Assembly (NCBI GenBank): GCA_025677815.1
Contig: JAIXMP010000012.1
Location: 806,001-870,000 of the forward strand
Direction of reading: 5' to 3'
Length of the DNA stretch: 64,000 nucleotides
Source: Phascolomyces articulosus
Lineage: Eukaryota; Mucoromycota; Mucoromycetes; Mucorales; Lichtheimiaceae
Made by a program: the position numbers and the translations under genes. Below are positions 23,396-33,692 of the stretch, in pieces (within the stretch, counting starts at the first letter, position 1; each line of letters starts with the position of its first letter). The notes beneath the pieces are model-generated. The model saw only the letters and a program-made list of their open reading frames with translations. It was not told where the DNA came from and did no database searches.

Positions 23396-25236
23396 CATGT
23401 ATGTAATATTCAATATGGTTAACCAAAATGGTACTAACTTTTTTTTTCTTTTCACTCATTATAGTTAACTGACAAAGCATTATAATTTAACTAATTCGTA
23501 ACATAGACGGGCAATGACCCATTTGGAGATAAGTTGATGACTTTTTTTCTTGTTGTTTATTTCAATTGTTGTTTTGTTTTATTCTTTCGGGTTTCATATA
23601 AGGATGGTCTATATGCCTTTATATTGTACGATCAAGTGGATCAATATGTATTTGTCATGTGTGAATAAGGTATGGTTTACTCAGGTTGAATTATGTGAAC
23701 CTGAGGTGAATTGGTGAAGTAAAGTTGTATGATTATATGACGTTGTTAGTAAATAGTTCAATATACTTGGTAAGTGACAAATATTAGATATATATAGTCA
23801 ATAGAATAGTTAAATAGAATAGTTATAACTATTGTAACCAGAGCCTAAGATAGTTTTTTTTAAAAAAAAGATGAATAAAAATCACTTGATAAACCACACA
23901 AAAAGTACATTTTGAATTTGCCACACAAAAAATACCACACAAAAAAAATCGCTTGTAATATGGACTATATAATGCTGTAAATGATAGATACCTAGTTTAT
24001 ACCACACCAAAAAAAAAAACCACAAAAAAAAAAAAAACCACAAAAAAAAAAAAAAAACCACACAAAAAATACCACACAAAAAAAATCTTTTGAGTGAGGG
24101 GAGTGAGCGCCATGAAGAGACAGGCCCCTAAAAAAAAGTACACAAAAAAAAGTACACAAAAAAAGTCGCTTTTTATAATACCCAAAGTACTGTGTAACAT
24201 CCACACCGGTGGCGAAGTACACAAAAAATCTGTGGCTAAATACACAAAAATGCCAAAAAGCCCACAAAAAAACACACCACCCCTCTGATACATGTTATGG
24301 ACAACATTCTCAACAGATTGCCTCACTACGAATTTTGCTCAACACTGCACAGCAATTGATCAGGCGTGCGGCTTTCCCTACAACACGTCCTCTGAAAAAT
24401 TAACTGGGCAAGACAGTCAGGTTCTTTACGTTCTTCACGATATTCAAGTAATTCAAGATAGCCAAGATACTCTAATCTTTTCCTTCTTCAATTGAAATAA
24501 CATTTGGGTCAACATATATAACATAGTTCAATTGTTTGCTGTTCAGCTATCAATTGATGGACAGGGTGGGTTTCTTTTTAATAAAATGCGAAACTTAGAA
24601 CGTAAAAAATGACATGGCTGCCTTGGTATTTTTTTTTAGAATGCTTGATATTGTATAGAAATAATTACTAGTTTATGCAGTTTCTGGTTAAAATTCTTTG
24701 AAAAAAGAGTATTGTTTTTTTTTTGTTATGGTATTTTTTCAGGATGCTTAATGTACGGGCCGCATCAATAAAACATTTCTTGCTTCTTATTTATGAAAGT
24801 ACATAAATGTACAAATGAAATTCAATACTATTAAACTACCTTACCTTTAGGAAATAATATAGTCAAATGTTTATATATGCAAAATACCCCAAAATTGAAT
24901 TTCTCTAGAATATTCTTCGTCATCACTTAGAAGCAAATGTTATCAGCCACTTGTGCGTGCCACAGAATCTTTATTTATATAAACAAAAGTATAATGTAGT
25001 GAACCCCTGTTTTTTACATGTGCGCTATTTTTCAAGAAAAAGCTGCAAAAAGCAGGGCCGGCAAAATAAGGTTACACAGACTGAAACTTAATGGTAGTAA
25101 TATAACTGTTTCAACAGAAGAAAAAATCGATACATATATGAAAAAAAATTATAAGGAAGAGGGATAGGACAATGATAATGAGGAAGTTATTTTTAGCCTT
25201 ACTAAGGGATACCTTATTAATTTTTAAAGAAATGAT
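23396..25236. other. MULE 3' internal region
   Basis: 1.8 kb between the transposase stop and the right arm. It includes the CACAAAAAA repeat tract (next entry) and a stretch at 24290-24495 open in two frames (for example LRILLNTAQQLIRRA), without a recognised domain. The rest is AT-rich and noncoding. Confidence 0.45.
23890..24275. repeat. Degenerate CACAAAA(n) tandem tract
   Basis: Irregular repeats of ACCACACAAAAAA and, further right, GTACACAAAAAAA units. They create artefactual Phe/Trp/Val-rich frames on the minus strand and Lys-rich frames on the plus strand. Two short unique inserts (about 23950-23990 and 24090-24125) interrupt the array. Confidence 0.75.
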
Positions 25237-25521
25237 AATACAGGCTGTATTATGTTACTATGGAAAAGAATCGATTTTCAAAACAAAGAAAGAGGTATTC
25301 GTCGTCGGTTTTAGGGTTGACAGTCCAAATTGCAAAATGGAATGAGCTTTCTATGATAGTAATAAGAGTGCGATGAGGTGCTGACGTGTCTAAATATAAG
25401 CTGGCAAAAGTAAAAGCTGATCTCTTTTGAATCTGCCGTGTCAAGTTTGCATAAGAAAAAACGCCTTTGTAATAGTAGGACAGGTGGAAGATATCAGTCT
25501 AATAGCACAGATGACTTGATG
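25237..25521 (-). repeat. MULE right terminal inverted repeat, 285-bp identical core
   Basis: Reverse complement of 18305-18589 without a visible mismatch, including the 64-codon frame (25444-25250 on the minus strand). Outside it (25522-25705) similarity to the left arm falls sharply but remains traceable. Confidence 0.9.
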
Positions 25522-25705
25522 AGGATGACATATAGTAGTGATTAGTAATGGATTCATAGCAAGTAATGATGAGTATGTATAATAAGTAACTATGATATAT
25601 GATATATATATGAGAGAAATTTTTGCATGCAAAAGGAAGAAAGAAAAGAGAGGGTCGTAGGATCAAAATCAGAACAAGAAAAAAAATAATCAGGGTACAC
25701 AAACA

Positions 25706-27280
25706 TCCACCGTGCTGTTATGCTGATTCTATAACCATAGAAACTTACCTTGAAGTCTTGAAATCCTGCATGGATTATTGCTATTAAATAATGTGATTCA
25801 TGGAAGGTTTTTTTTATTTATTTATTGGATTTCATCCAAATATCTTATTATTATATAACTACCCTGGAAAGACTGATAATAAATGAATCGGCGCTACAGA
25901 GAAATATGCTTGTACGCACCAAGGTGAAATAAAATAGGTTTGGTTAGGAGTGAACCAGGAACCAAAACTTGGTACCTGTATACTTTTTTTACGCGAGAAC
26001 AGATAACGTACTTCTCTTTTGTCCTTTTCTTTACGATACAATCATATCACTAAATAACACCATATAACTCATACATAAAATAATCAAGGCACTGGATCAT
26101 AAAATAAGCCACTATCGGATGTTCAATTGATAAAAAAAAATAATAAAAAGAGCTCTGCTCTCTCTCTCTTTTTTTCTTTGAACACGATCATTCAATTTTT
26201 GGAGGTCTGGTTGCTTGATCTCCCCCCTTTACAGCGTTGGAAGTTAAATTCGGCCATTAAAAATGAAAATGAGCCTTGATTTCGAAAGCGAGCCTAAATT
26301 TCCAACTCGAGCCAAAATAGGATTAGCTGACAAAAATGAGCCATCCAATTTTTTATTGGGCTGGCAGAAAATAAATATGAGCTATCATGTATTATTTATT
26401 ATGTCCATGAAAAACGGGTTTACCTCATAATCCAACCTGAAAGAATTGGGATAGCGTAAAAAGTTGACGCGATGGAAATGTTGAGCTGATCGTAGTCATT
26501 TATGCGGCTTTTGCTGACGTGCTACTTAGTAATTCGGTTGGTAATGTATAATGAAGATGGAAATAAAGAAACTAAAGGCTCACGAACTGAAGATTGTTTG
26601 TACATGGATGAAGATGATATTTGTATCTTTTTTTCTTTCAGCAGTGTTTCATCCAATCCCAAATACAAACATGTATATCGTATCGTTTCTGACAAATTAT
26701 TATAATCACTGATCTATTAAATAACCAGCTTTTGAAAAAAAAAAAAAGGTATCAATATACGAATATATTTTCGTTTTGCAGCCATATCGAAAATATTTTG
26801 AGTATTCTTATTTATTTTGTAAATGAATTCTTTTATAACAATAATTTACATATGATACGAATATGCTCCGTATATATGATGCCATGGTTTTTTTTTCTAT
26901 ATAACAGGCGAAGCACATAGGTGGCGACGTGAAATCCCATAATGGATTATCCAGACTATAGATTTTAATTTTATTGAACAATTTTAATCTTTAAAGCTTT
27001 AATTAGGTACGTTAAAGTCCCAAGTATTCATTTCATTAGGCAGGCACAAAAGTTGAACCAAAAGTTGTATGTTCTAAAGAAGGAATTGGGAGGATCGGCC
27101 AATCACTTATTTTTTGTTCGAAGACCTTTCTCGCCAGATTCCTAGTTTCTTTTTTTTCTTGACTGCATTACGCCTAAAACAACTTTTTCACTTGCTGTTG
27201 TCTCTCAAAAACAATTATTCAATAAACCTAAATTTTTTTCCTAATCATTAAAAGATTGTTAACCTTCACAAGTACGAATA
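25706..27280. other. Intergenic region right of the MULE
   Basis: No gene is supported. At 26265-26350 there are several spaced copies of a GAGCC-containing motif (AATGAGCC, AGCGAGCC, CTCGAGCC, AATGAGCC), each in an A-rich context. The same ATGAGCC motif occurs in reverse inside the MULE near 18610. A CT-repeat lies at 26158-26170. Confidence 0.45.
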
Positions 27281-28169
27281 ATGGATCAAACAGATCATGA
27301 CAGTACGCAAGAGCTACAATGGTGCTTCGACAATGCATACAAACTTACTCCAAAATTGCTTACACTTAAATTTGGTTGCAAGAACAAGAGAACAGCAAAT
27401 AATCGATAGAGAAACATTTTAAATTCTACAAAATTCAAAAACTGCGGCAAAGTACATGATCTAATCGATGAATTCAAACGATGGAAAAATAGCACAATGG
27501 AAGATACTTTTTGGAACGATCAAACTGGTAGACGTACTGAGGCAAAGTTGACCACCGAAGGTTTCAAAACGGCTGGGTATTATGCAGTACAAGCATCAAA
27601 GTCATTAAGAAGCCGATCAATGGAAGATATATTATCGTAAGTTCAAAGTTATCTTCATGCTTAAAAATATTCTGACAAAGAAAATCTATCCAGTTGACCA
27701 TCGGTACTCAAGCATCAAAAAACAACCTTCACTGAACCAGCCCGCGAATATGAGGTACGTTTGTCATGAAACATTGGAAGTGTAAAAATCAGTGTTATAC
27801 TTGTATTGATTTATTTATAAACATTGTTTCCTGAACCATTGTTTGGAGATATCCATAATAATGATGGCAATGAAGAACAAGATGATGACCAAGACTATCA
27901 ATATTATGGTGATCATGATGATGAGGAGGAGGAAGAGGTACACGTTCGGATCTTTCAGAAAACCATCACGACCATCGGAGAGGGAATTATCACATTACCG
28001 AAGAGCATGAAAATCCAATTCTTGATGACGAAGAAACAGAAGAAACAGACGAACTTGGGACAGGAATGTGGATGGTCGGTTGTGTTGATGTTATAAAGGA
28101 ATGCATTCAATACTTGAAGCATTGTATTGCTAAAAGAAAACCTCAACGGCTTGACGATGTTGGATTCCT
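27281..28169 (+). pseudogene. Decayed multi-exon gene of unknown function
   Basis: The frame from ATG 27281 runs for 42 codons (MDQTDHDSTQELQWCFDNAY) to an in-frame TAG at 27407. It stays coding-like in the same frame to a GTAAGT donor at 27637 (HDLIDEFKRWKNSTMEDTFW, TEAKLTTEGFKTAGYYAVQA). A second coding-like piece (VLKHQKTTFTEPAREYE) ends at a GTACGT donor near 27755. A third (27824-28169) starts in one frame (acidic DDQDYQYYGDHDDEEEEE). It then shifts to another (ITEEHENPILDDEETEETDE, VIKECIQYLKHC) and ends at a GTAAGT donor. Because of the stop and frameshifts I call it broken. I do not recognise the family. The pogo-like element lies immediately downstream. Confidence 0.5.
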
Positions 28170-28208
28170 GTAAGTAAAATTGGAATAAGATAGTTTTTTG
28201 AATGAGTA

Positions 28209-28770
28209 CAGTACCCGCTCGCTAAACCGATACCCAAAATATGTGACAGTTGTATATGCTGGAAGATTGAACTAGGTTGCATAATATAAAAGGATCGAAA
28301 ATTCTTATTGTAAATAATAGTATTCTTATTTTATTTCATTATCTTTTATTTCCATCGATATTGGCAAAAAAAAGTGCATTGACAAATCGTTAAAAGCTTG
28401 CTATTTGTATTAGGAAAGAAAAAGAGCCAAAGATTACTCAATCCGAACTTGCCAAATGGACCAAAGACGAGTTCAAATTGGAAAAGATTCCTGGTCAGCA
28501 GACTATCAGCGACGTATTGAAGAAAAAAAAATGAACTTACGGGCAAGACAGAGCACAATCTTGATTCTAAAAAGCTTCGAAAGCCTGCACTTCCAGAGCT
28601 ACGTAGAATATTTGCTAACTACATAAAAATACCTAAAAATAATATATATATTATAGCACCAGTAAATATTTGGACCAGTCTACCGGATACCGGTTTAACG
28701 AATCACCGGTATTTTACTATGTATATAAAAAATAATTGAGAGATTGTACCGGTTTAGCGAGCGGGTACTG
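28209..28770. mobile_element. Short pogo/Tigger-like DNA transposon with perfect 21-bp terminal inverted repeats
   Basis: The left end (28209-28229) begins CAGTACCCGCTCGCTAAACC and the right end (28750-28770) is its exact 21-bp reverse complement. Both ends are flanked by TA (28207-28208 and 28771-28772), the duplication expected for Tc1/mariner/pogo elements. The 562-bp body holds only a fragment of a pogo-type transposase, so it is an internally deleted non-autonomous copy. It sits inside decayed gene sequence. Confidence 0.88.
28376..28640 (+). pseudogene. Remnant of pogo-type transposase N-terminus (helix-turn-helix)
   Basis: Inside the 562-bp element one frame reads ALTNR, an in-frame TAA at 28391, then KLAICIRKEKEPKITQSELA and GQQTISDVLK. 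This matches the CENP-B/pogo N-terminal helix-turn-helix pattern (TQ-x-ELA-x-W ... S-T/TIS-x-x-L). After a frameshift near 28535 follows LDSKKLRKPALPELRRIF, the start of the second HTH of the family (RKPxxPELE). The DDE catalytic part is absent. Confidence 0.7.
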
Positions 28771-29187
28771 TAAATGGGGCTAACTCTACGGGTAGTGCTA
28801 TGAATAGCATTTATGGTTATTTTTACCGAAAAAATCTCCTTATCAATTACAAGACATTTTAATTGTTTGGACCACCACCACGATATTATTAAAGACCTGA
28901 AGTTATACAATGCGTTACCTAGCCCCACTTCGCTCTGCAGTATTTTCTTGGTGTTTACAAGCTGAACGTGTAAGTGAAATAATGTGTTTTATTATGATAA
29001 AGTGTTGATATTAATACAATTTGACAATTACAATTATTTATACAACAATAATGCGATGGGTGGAAAAGTATCAAAAAAGCTACTGTTGGCTATTTAAATG
29101 ATGAAGCTATCAAATCTGATAACGATGTAGATCTGCCAATAGCTGACGTATTACACCGAATATAAGTGGATAATGGAGTATACAAGA

Positions 29188-29612
29188 AGATGGTGAATAC
29201 GACGTAGACAACAAAACTAGCACCCCTTATTTTCTTCGCTTGCCAGCATTGAAAATTAGTGGTTATAATGATCACCGAGGTGAAGACGCATTTGTGCACG
29301 ATATTCTTGCTTCATTACTAGATGCCCCTTTCTCGTTTAATCCAAATCTCTGCCATTTCTGGTAAGCTGAGAGAAGGATATGTGGTTCGTATTGAACTTA
29401 GAAAACTAACATTGTATGCTGTTAGGGCATATATTGGTTTGAATGAAGTGTATAGGGACATGAAATCTGACTATGAAATATATGTCAATGGATTGAGAAA
29501 ACGATTTGTCGTTCTGGTAGCCGAATTCAAGCCTTGTGAAACAAAGCAACGCCAGGAAAACCATTTCATAAATATCGGAAGAGAGATTACTGCAAAAACT
29601 CGGCACAATTAA
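29188..29612 (+). pseudogene. Fragment of an EIK/PD-(D/E)XK-like gene of unknown function, first part
   Basis: Two frames carry coding-like sequence. The first is DNKTSTPYFLRLPALKISGY and DDILASLLDAPFSF-like text up to about 29365. A shift leads to 29322-29612 (LREGYVVRIELRKLTLYAVR, VVLVAEFKPCETKQRQENHF). The block E-F/I-K-P after hydrophobic residues resembles a PD-(D/E)XK-type beta-strand found in a poorly described fungal protein group; this is from memory of pattern only. The expected continuation appears 2.3 kb away at 31954. Stops and frame changes make a functional product unlikely. Confidence 0.4.
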
Positions 29613-30308
29613 AATTTTGAAACCTTATGGGAATCAACTTGATTTACGAGATACTAGTAAGGTATCAAATTTTTGGTACTGGAGGTGCTAATGGGATCTC
29701 AGAACTCGATTTATTGAATTCCAAAACTTTGGTTTCCCATAAATCGAGATTTGATTTCCTATAAATCAATATTCTTATATTATCATAAAACAAAAGGAAT
29801 TTAAAATATTGATCTTATTATAATCAAATGGCTTTCAGTAATACCATCGTCCAATAGATTTGTTATCTTTCGTTTATACACATTTTTAATAACCAAAAAG
29901 AAAAAAGGATGGAGCAGTATAGATTAAAAAAATTGTACATACATTTATTTGATGAAAATAGTAATAACAAAAATATACTACTATGCTATTCTACTATGCT
30001 GCTACTGTAATAGTCATCCACCATGCTTCGCGTACATTTATGAGTACTACAGACATGAACATACCTATTTTATTACATACCTGCTACATTTTCTCTGATT
30101 TTATAATTAACGTAAACTCATGATCGATGTATGCAGAAAATAAAAGTAGTCATTGATTTGGCCAGAATATAAAACCGCAGATTTCACATGATAAAAAAAG
30201 CCTATGCAAAAAAAAACAAGTATTTACAACCTTTAGTAACAGGGTTCTTGGAATAATTAATTGTAAGTATCATTTCATATGAAGAATATGTTCCAAATAT
30301 ATCTTACT
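29613..30308. other. Noncoding spacer
   Basis: AT-rich sequence without a supported gene. The junction sequence TTTTGAAACCT at 29616-29626 recurs in the same orientation at 31846-31856, just before the second fragment of the EIK-like gene, and may mark the ends of an insertion. Confidence 0.35.
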
Positions 30309-30895
30309 TTATTCATTCTTTCTAAATTGTAATGGATTTGAAAAGTCAACTTGGATGAGATTCCGAACTTTATATACCTGTACCTATTACACAAGACATT
30401 AACAAGTTAATATATATAGAATAACATATAGTAATGACAGAAGGATGTTTGAGATAGTAGCCTCTTACCTTTAGTATTAGACGCGCAATCATGGTATGTA
30501 GATGCACAGACTCACGGAAGGTCTCCAAAAAGGGATCGTCATATACCTTGTCTAGTATCATTTAAATGGGACGATGTTATTAGTTTAAAGAGGAAAATGT
30601 TCAGTTTCAAAAACAAACTGTACCTAATAATCTGGTATAAACCTTGGATAGAAAAATGGCAACTCGCTACTATAATAAAAAATGATATATGAGAAAAACG
30701 TTAACTTAAGTAGCAGAGTAGATATAGGTAAAATGAAAGTGTTTATTAGGAAATATATTATTCGTAGTAACTTTATGTCCTGTGTCAAAAAACCACACCG
30801 GTTCCTTATTTTCCTAATAAGCAGTAATGTCAAATACAATTTAGAGTATCTAATAGCCAATACAGTTGATAAAAGTCATATATAGATAGTGCCAT
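30309..30895 (-). CDS. Predicted 78-aa protein of unknown function, four exons
   Basis: Exons 30895-30838, 30669-30643, 30551-30469 and 30377-30309 join in phase at GT...AG sites. The peptide begins MALSIYDFYQLYWLLDTLN, continues DKVYDDPFLETFRESVHLHT and MIARLILK, and ends VDFSNPLQFRKNE. I chose the ATG at 30895 because upstream sequence is homopolymeric. The donor of exon 2 (GTTTAT) is weak. Phase consistency over three introns is the main support; no homologue is recognised. It could also be the 3' part of a longer gene or a decayed one. It lies on the opposite strand within the split EIK-like gene fragments. Confidence 0.35.
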
Positions 30896-31020
30896 ATCCT
30901 TATGTTTGAGTGTGAAAAGCCAAAGAAAAGGAATGACGGTAGGGTATATAGAAAATGAAAATATATAAAAAAGAAGAGGAGAGGAAAGTGAAAGAAAGTG
31001 GAAGAAAGGGGACATGGAGC

Positions 31021-31021
<1 letters not shown>

Positions 31022-31053
<32 letters not shown>
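31022..31053. repeat. Poly(A) tract, 32 nt
   Basis: An uninterrupted run of 32 A on the plus strand, followed by GAATA repeats. Possible retroposed tail or simple slippage; no target duplication is visible. Confidence 0.8.
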
Positions 31054-31054
<1 letters not shown>

Positions 31055-31380
31055 AGAATAGAATAGAATAGAAAAAAAGGATGCAATTACCGTTTTTGGG
31101 TGGTTATATACTAAAATCAGCTATTACCCGGATCCAATATTACAACAGCATAATATTATACAAATCGAAATTTGTACGATCAACAACCTAACTTTTAAAG
31201 AATCAAAACATTTAAATCAATAAGATATATGAGTATCCGTAGTTTGATAATATAAAAACCTCTTTTAAATAATATTAACTCATGTTAAATTTTTCCTTGT
31301 CTCTCTCTAGTACTATTTCTCTATCCATTGTTTTCTTTCTATATTTTATCTTTTTCTATCCCTCTCTCTTCTCCATCCAA

Positions 31381-31575
31381 ATGACAACATCTCTGCAAAT
31401 TGAGGGTGATCTCTAGTACATTAGGCGTAGTACTAGCTTCTTTAAAGCAATGGTGGAGCTCGAAGGAGAGCTACGTACGTCCGAGGATGATGAAGATGAG
31501 TATGCTTTGCTTACTCAAGGGTGGGCCAAAGAATGTCTTAATATAGCAACTGAACGTTGTTTGAAAAAAACATAA
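31381..31575 (+). pseudogene. 65-codon open frame with one internal stop
   Basis: ATG at 31381 opens MTTSLQIEGDL, then TAG at 31414-31416. The same frame continues coding-like (RRSTSFFKAMVELEGELRTS, YALLTQGWAKECLNIATERC) to TAA at 31573. The base composition is clearly less AT-rich than its surroundings. No family is recognised; it may be a broken small gene or a fragment. Confidence 0.4.
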
Positions 31576-31953
31576 ATACTGGTAATAACAAAAATAAATA
31601 ATATTTTAGTAATATTCAAAAACATATTTTAAAGTTAGTTAATCTTTGGAGTGCTTTGCGTTTTAAGTGAAGGATGTCATGATCATATAAACATAATTAC
31701 AAAAAAAAAAAGGTGTAAAAAAAAAAGTGCAGTATGCAATTCAATAAAAAAAACAGTTCTTTTGTTTTTATATCATCAATAAACTTAAAATATTGGGTCA
31801 CTTATTGTAAAAAGAAACTTAATAAACTGTTTTGGCAAAAAAGTTTTGAAACCTAACTGATACTCCAAATATCAAAAATACTTCTTGATATCCTATTGAA
31901 ACACAATTGAAAATCAATCTTGAAACCCTTTTGATATTACCTAGTTTTTGCAG
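31576..31953. other. Noncoding spacer
   Basis: A-rich sequence with no supported gene, ending in a CTAGTTTTTGCAG acceptor-like site at 31953. Confidence 0.35.
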
Positions 31954-32170
31954 TGCGATGTGGGTTATGGTTAATCAATTATTGGATATTGGAATCGAAA
32001 ACCCAATAGTTGCAGGTATTCTCGTAATGAAAGATATATTGTACACATTCAAGATGCATCTGGGTGGACCAAAGATGTATTTTATGACACAATTATCATC
32101 AACAAAAGTAGTCAAAGGATCTGATGATCTTATTTACTACATACAATCACTATCCAACTTCAGCAATTAG
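31954..32170 (+). pseudogene. Fragment of an EIK/PD-(D/E)XK-like gene, second part
   Basis: After the TTTTTGCAG acceptor the frame reads MVNQLLDIGIENPIVAGILV, YTFKMHLGGPKMYFM and ends at TAG 32168. Pattern and order (hydrophobic 'NPIVAGILV' followed by a beta-rich 'YTFKM' block) fit the continuation of the protein whose first half is at 29188-29612. The two pieces are 2.3 kb apart, too far for the short introns seen elsewhere here. Confidence 0.4.
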
Positions 32171-33277
32171 AGGTAAAGCTTCATAGAATCATGATTGGAT
32201 GTTTATTATTAGGATATTTTACTTATGAATTTCGTATCAATTAATTTAGAGAATATCTGTTGAAACATCCAAAAAAATCTAAGTACATGCAAAAAAAAAG
32301 TCAGAGATGGAAAAGAAGTAGTTAGAAGATCGGCACCATCATCGTGGATTTGTACATATTGGTATTGCCTTGAACGAGAGAACCAAACAAAAGCTGATAC
32401 AGAAGGGTCAGCATGATGACATAACAATCATTATTGGCCATACATCTTTTATTTTTTCATTCAAATCTTTCTCTCTCTATTGTAAAGAGTAAGAATATTA
32501 CGTAATAGCGAACATTATCAATAATTTCGGAACACAACAGTTCATGTTTATAATTTTCTACCCCCTGACAAAACAAAGTATCATTATTTTTTTCATTGCC
32601 TTTTTATTCACTTTTTCCCCATTCAATTTCCAGCAAAACACTATTAACTAGTCCACGTCTAAACAGTTTTATTTAATATACACGTCAAAATAGCTGATGT
32701 AAAAAAAAAAAAAAAAGTTTCACGACCGAACGTTGTCAATAAACTGTCTCTTAGGCAATATACCTAATCAAATACATATTTAAATATGGTTTATTTGGTA
32801 TTTTTTATGTTAACTGCGGAAGAGTATACCAGATGGGCTGTAAATAACGGGTTTCAAAAATCAAAATCAAAATCAAACAATAAGAGAACGAGTCTGCGCT
32901 ACTTTATTGATTTTGATTTTTGAAACCCTCCAATGTGTTTTTAATGATCTTGGCCATGGACTATGAAATAACTAAAAGTGGTTGTTTTTGAGCCAGTTCA
33001 TAGTACATACAACAAGTTCTTAGGCTAACATTGGATGAATTCCCAAGAATATTCTTTTTTTGACCCAATCCATACGACAAAAGAAAAACGTATCAATTCT
33101 TTTGCTAACAGCTGACAGAAGCATGTTGCTAAGATATTATAAACGTTGTGTTGAATATTCAAGTGACAGCCGCGCTTAACTGAATATGAAGAAAAAACTA
33201 GCATTGGGGTGCGGGTTAGTTTGTCAAACACCATTTTTGTTGATAACACAATATACTTCAAAATCCTCACAACCGTA
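32171..33277. other. Noncoding region with foldback
   Basis: AT-rich, no gene supported; contains a poly(A) run near 32701-32716 and the 80-bp foldback listed separately. Confidence 0.4.
32849..32928. repeat. 80-bp foldback with perfect 22-bp inverted repeats
   Basis: The left arm 32849-32870 (GGGTTTCAAAAATCAAAATC plus two bases) is exactly complementary to 32907-32928, with a 36-nt loop. It could be a tiny MITE or a transcript hairpin. No TA or other clear duplication flanks it (left ATAAC, right TCCAA). Confidence 0.85.
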
Positions 33278-33692
33278 ATGCCGCCGGAACTAGAATCAAT
33301 ATTCGATACCCATGACTTGATGCCTCAAGAGAAACGAGTTTCAATTGACACTGAATGGGATACTATCAAAAACGCGCCATGCAAACGTTTGAAAAGACAC
33401 GAAGCAAACATCAGCAGTAGCAGACGACAAACAATATCACAAATCCCGAACAGCAGAAAATCTTGCAGAATCACAAGACAAACATTATCAAGACATTTTA
33501 GTTTCTTTGCCTTATGGCATTTCTTGTTTGTCTTGGGTAAGCTTTCCCAACAAACGATTGCCTGGTATTCAAAAGCTTCTTCAACGTTATGAGGATCAAT
33601 GTGGCGAAGACTCACTTGTTTATAGTATCCTTGCCCCACTACTTGACGTTTCATTTTCCTTAGTTCAAATCTTATCATTTTTGATAAGCTGA
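33278..33692 (+). pseudogene. Frameshifted coding remnant of unknown function
   Basis: ATG 33278 opens MPPELESIFDTHDLMPQEKR and VSIDTEWDTIKNAPCKRLKR. A shift of frame near 33400 then gives AENLAESQDKHYQDILVSLP, PNKRLPGIQKLLQRYEDQCG and ends at TGA 33692. Composition is less AT-rich than the flanks. It looks like an old transposase or accessory gene, but no catalytic motif was identified. Confidence 0.4.

Larger units (their letters stand above)
18130..25705 (+). mobile_element. Mutator-like DNA transposon (MULE) with long terminal inverted repeats
   Basis: About 7.6 kb. Two inverted arms flank a transposase gene on the plus strand. The inner 285 bp of each arm (18305-18589 and 25237-25521) are identical. 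Outside that core the arms stay alignable but diverged: CTATGAAT and TCACTA blocks, then a TGTTTGTG...TACC block around 18135-18146, matching the reverse complement of about 25692-25705. The outer ends are therefore approximate. The heptamer TATGCTG occurs in direct orientation at 18130-18136 and 25719-25725 and could be part of a target duplication, but this is weak because MULE duplications are usually 8-11 bp. MULEs characteristically carry long arms and a WRKY/GCM-zinc-finger DDE transposase, as found here. Confidence 0.75.

Noticed and set aside
23882..24326. Phe/Trp-rich and Lys-rich open frames
   Set aside because: Translations of the CACAAAA tandem tract, no real protein.
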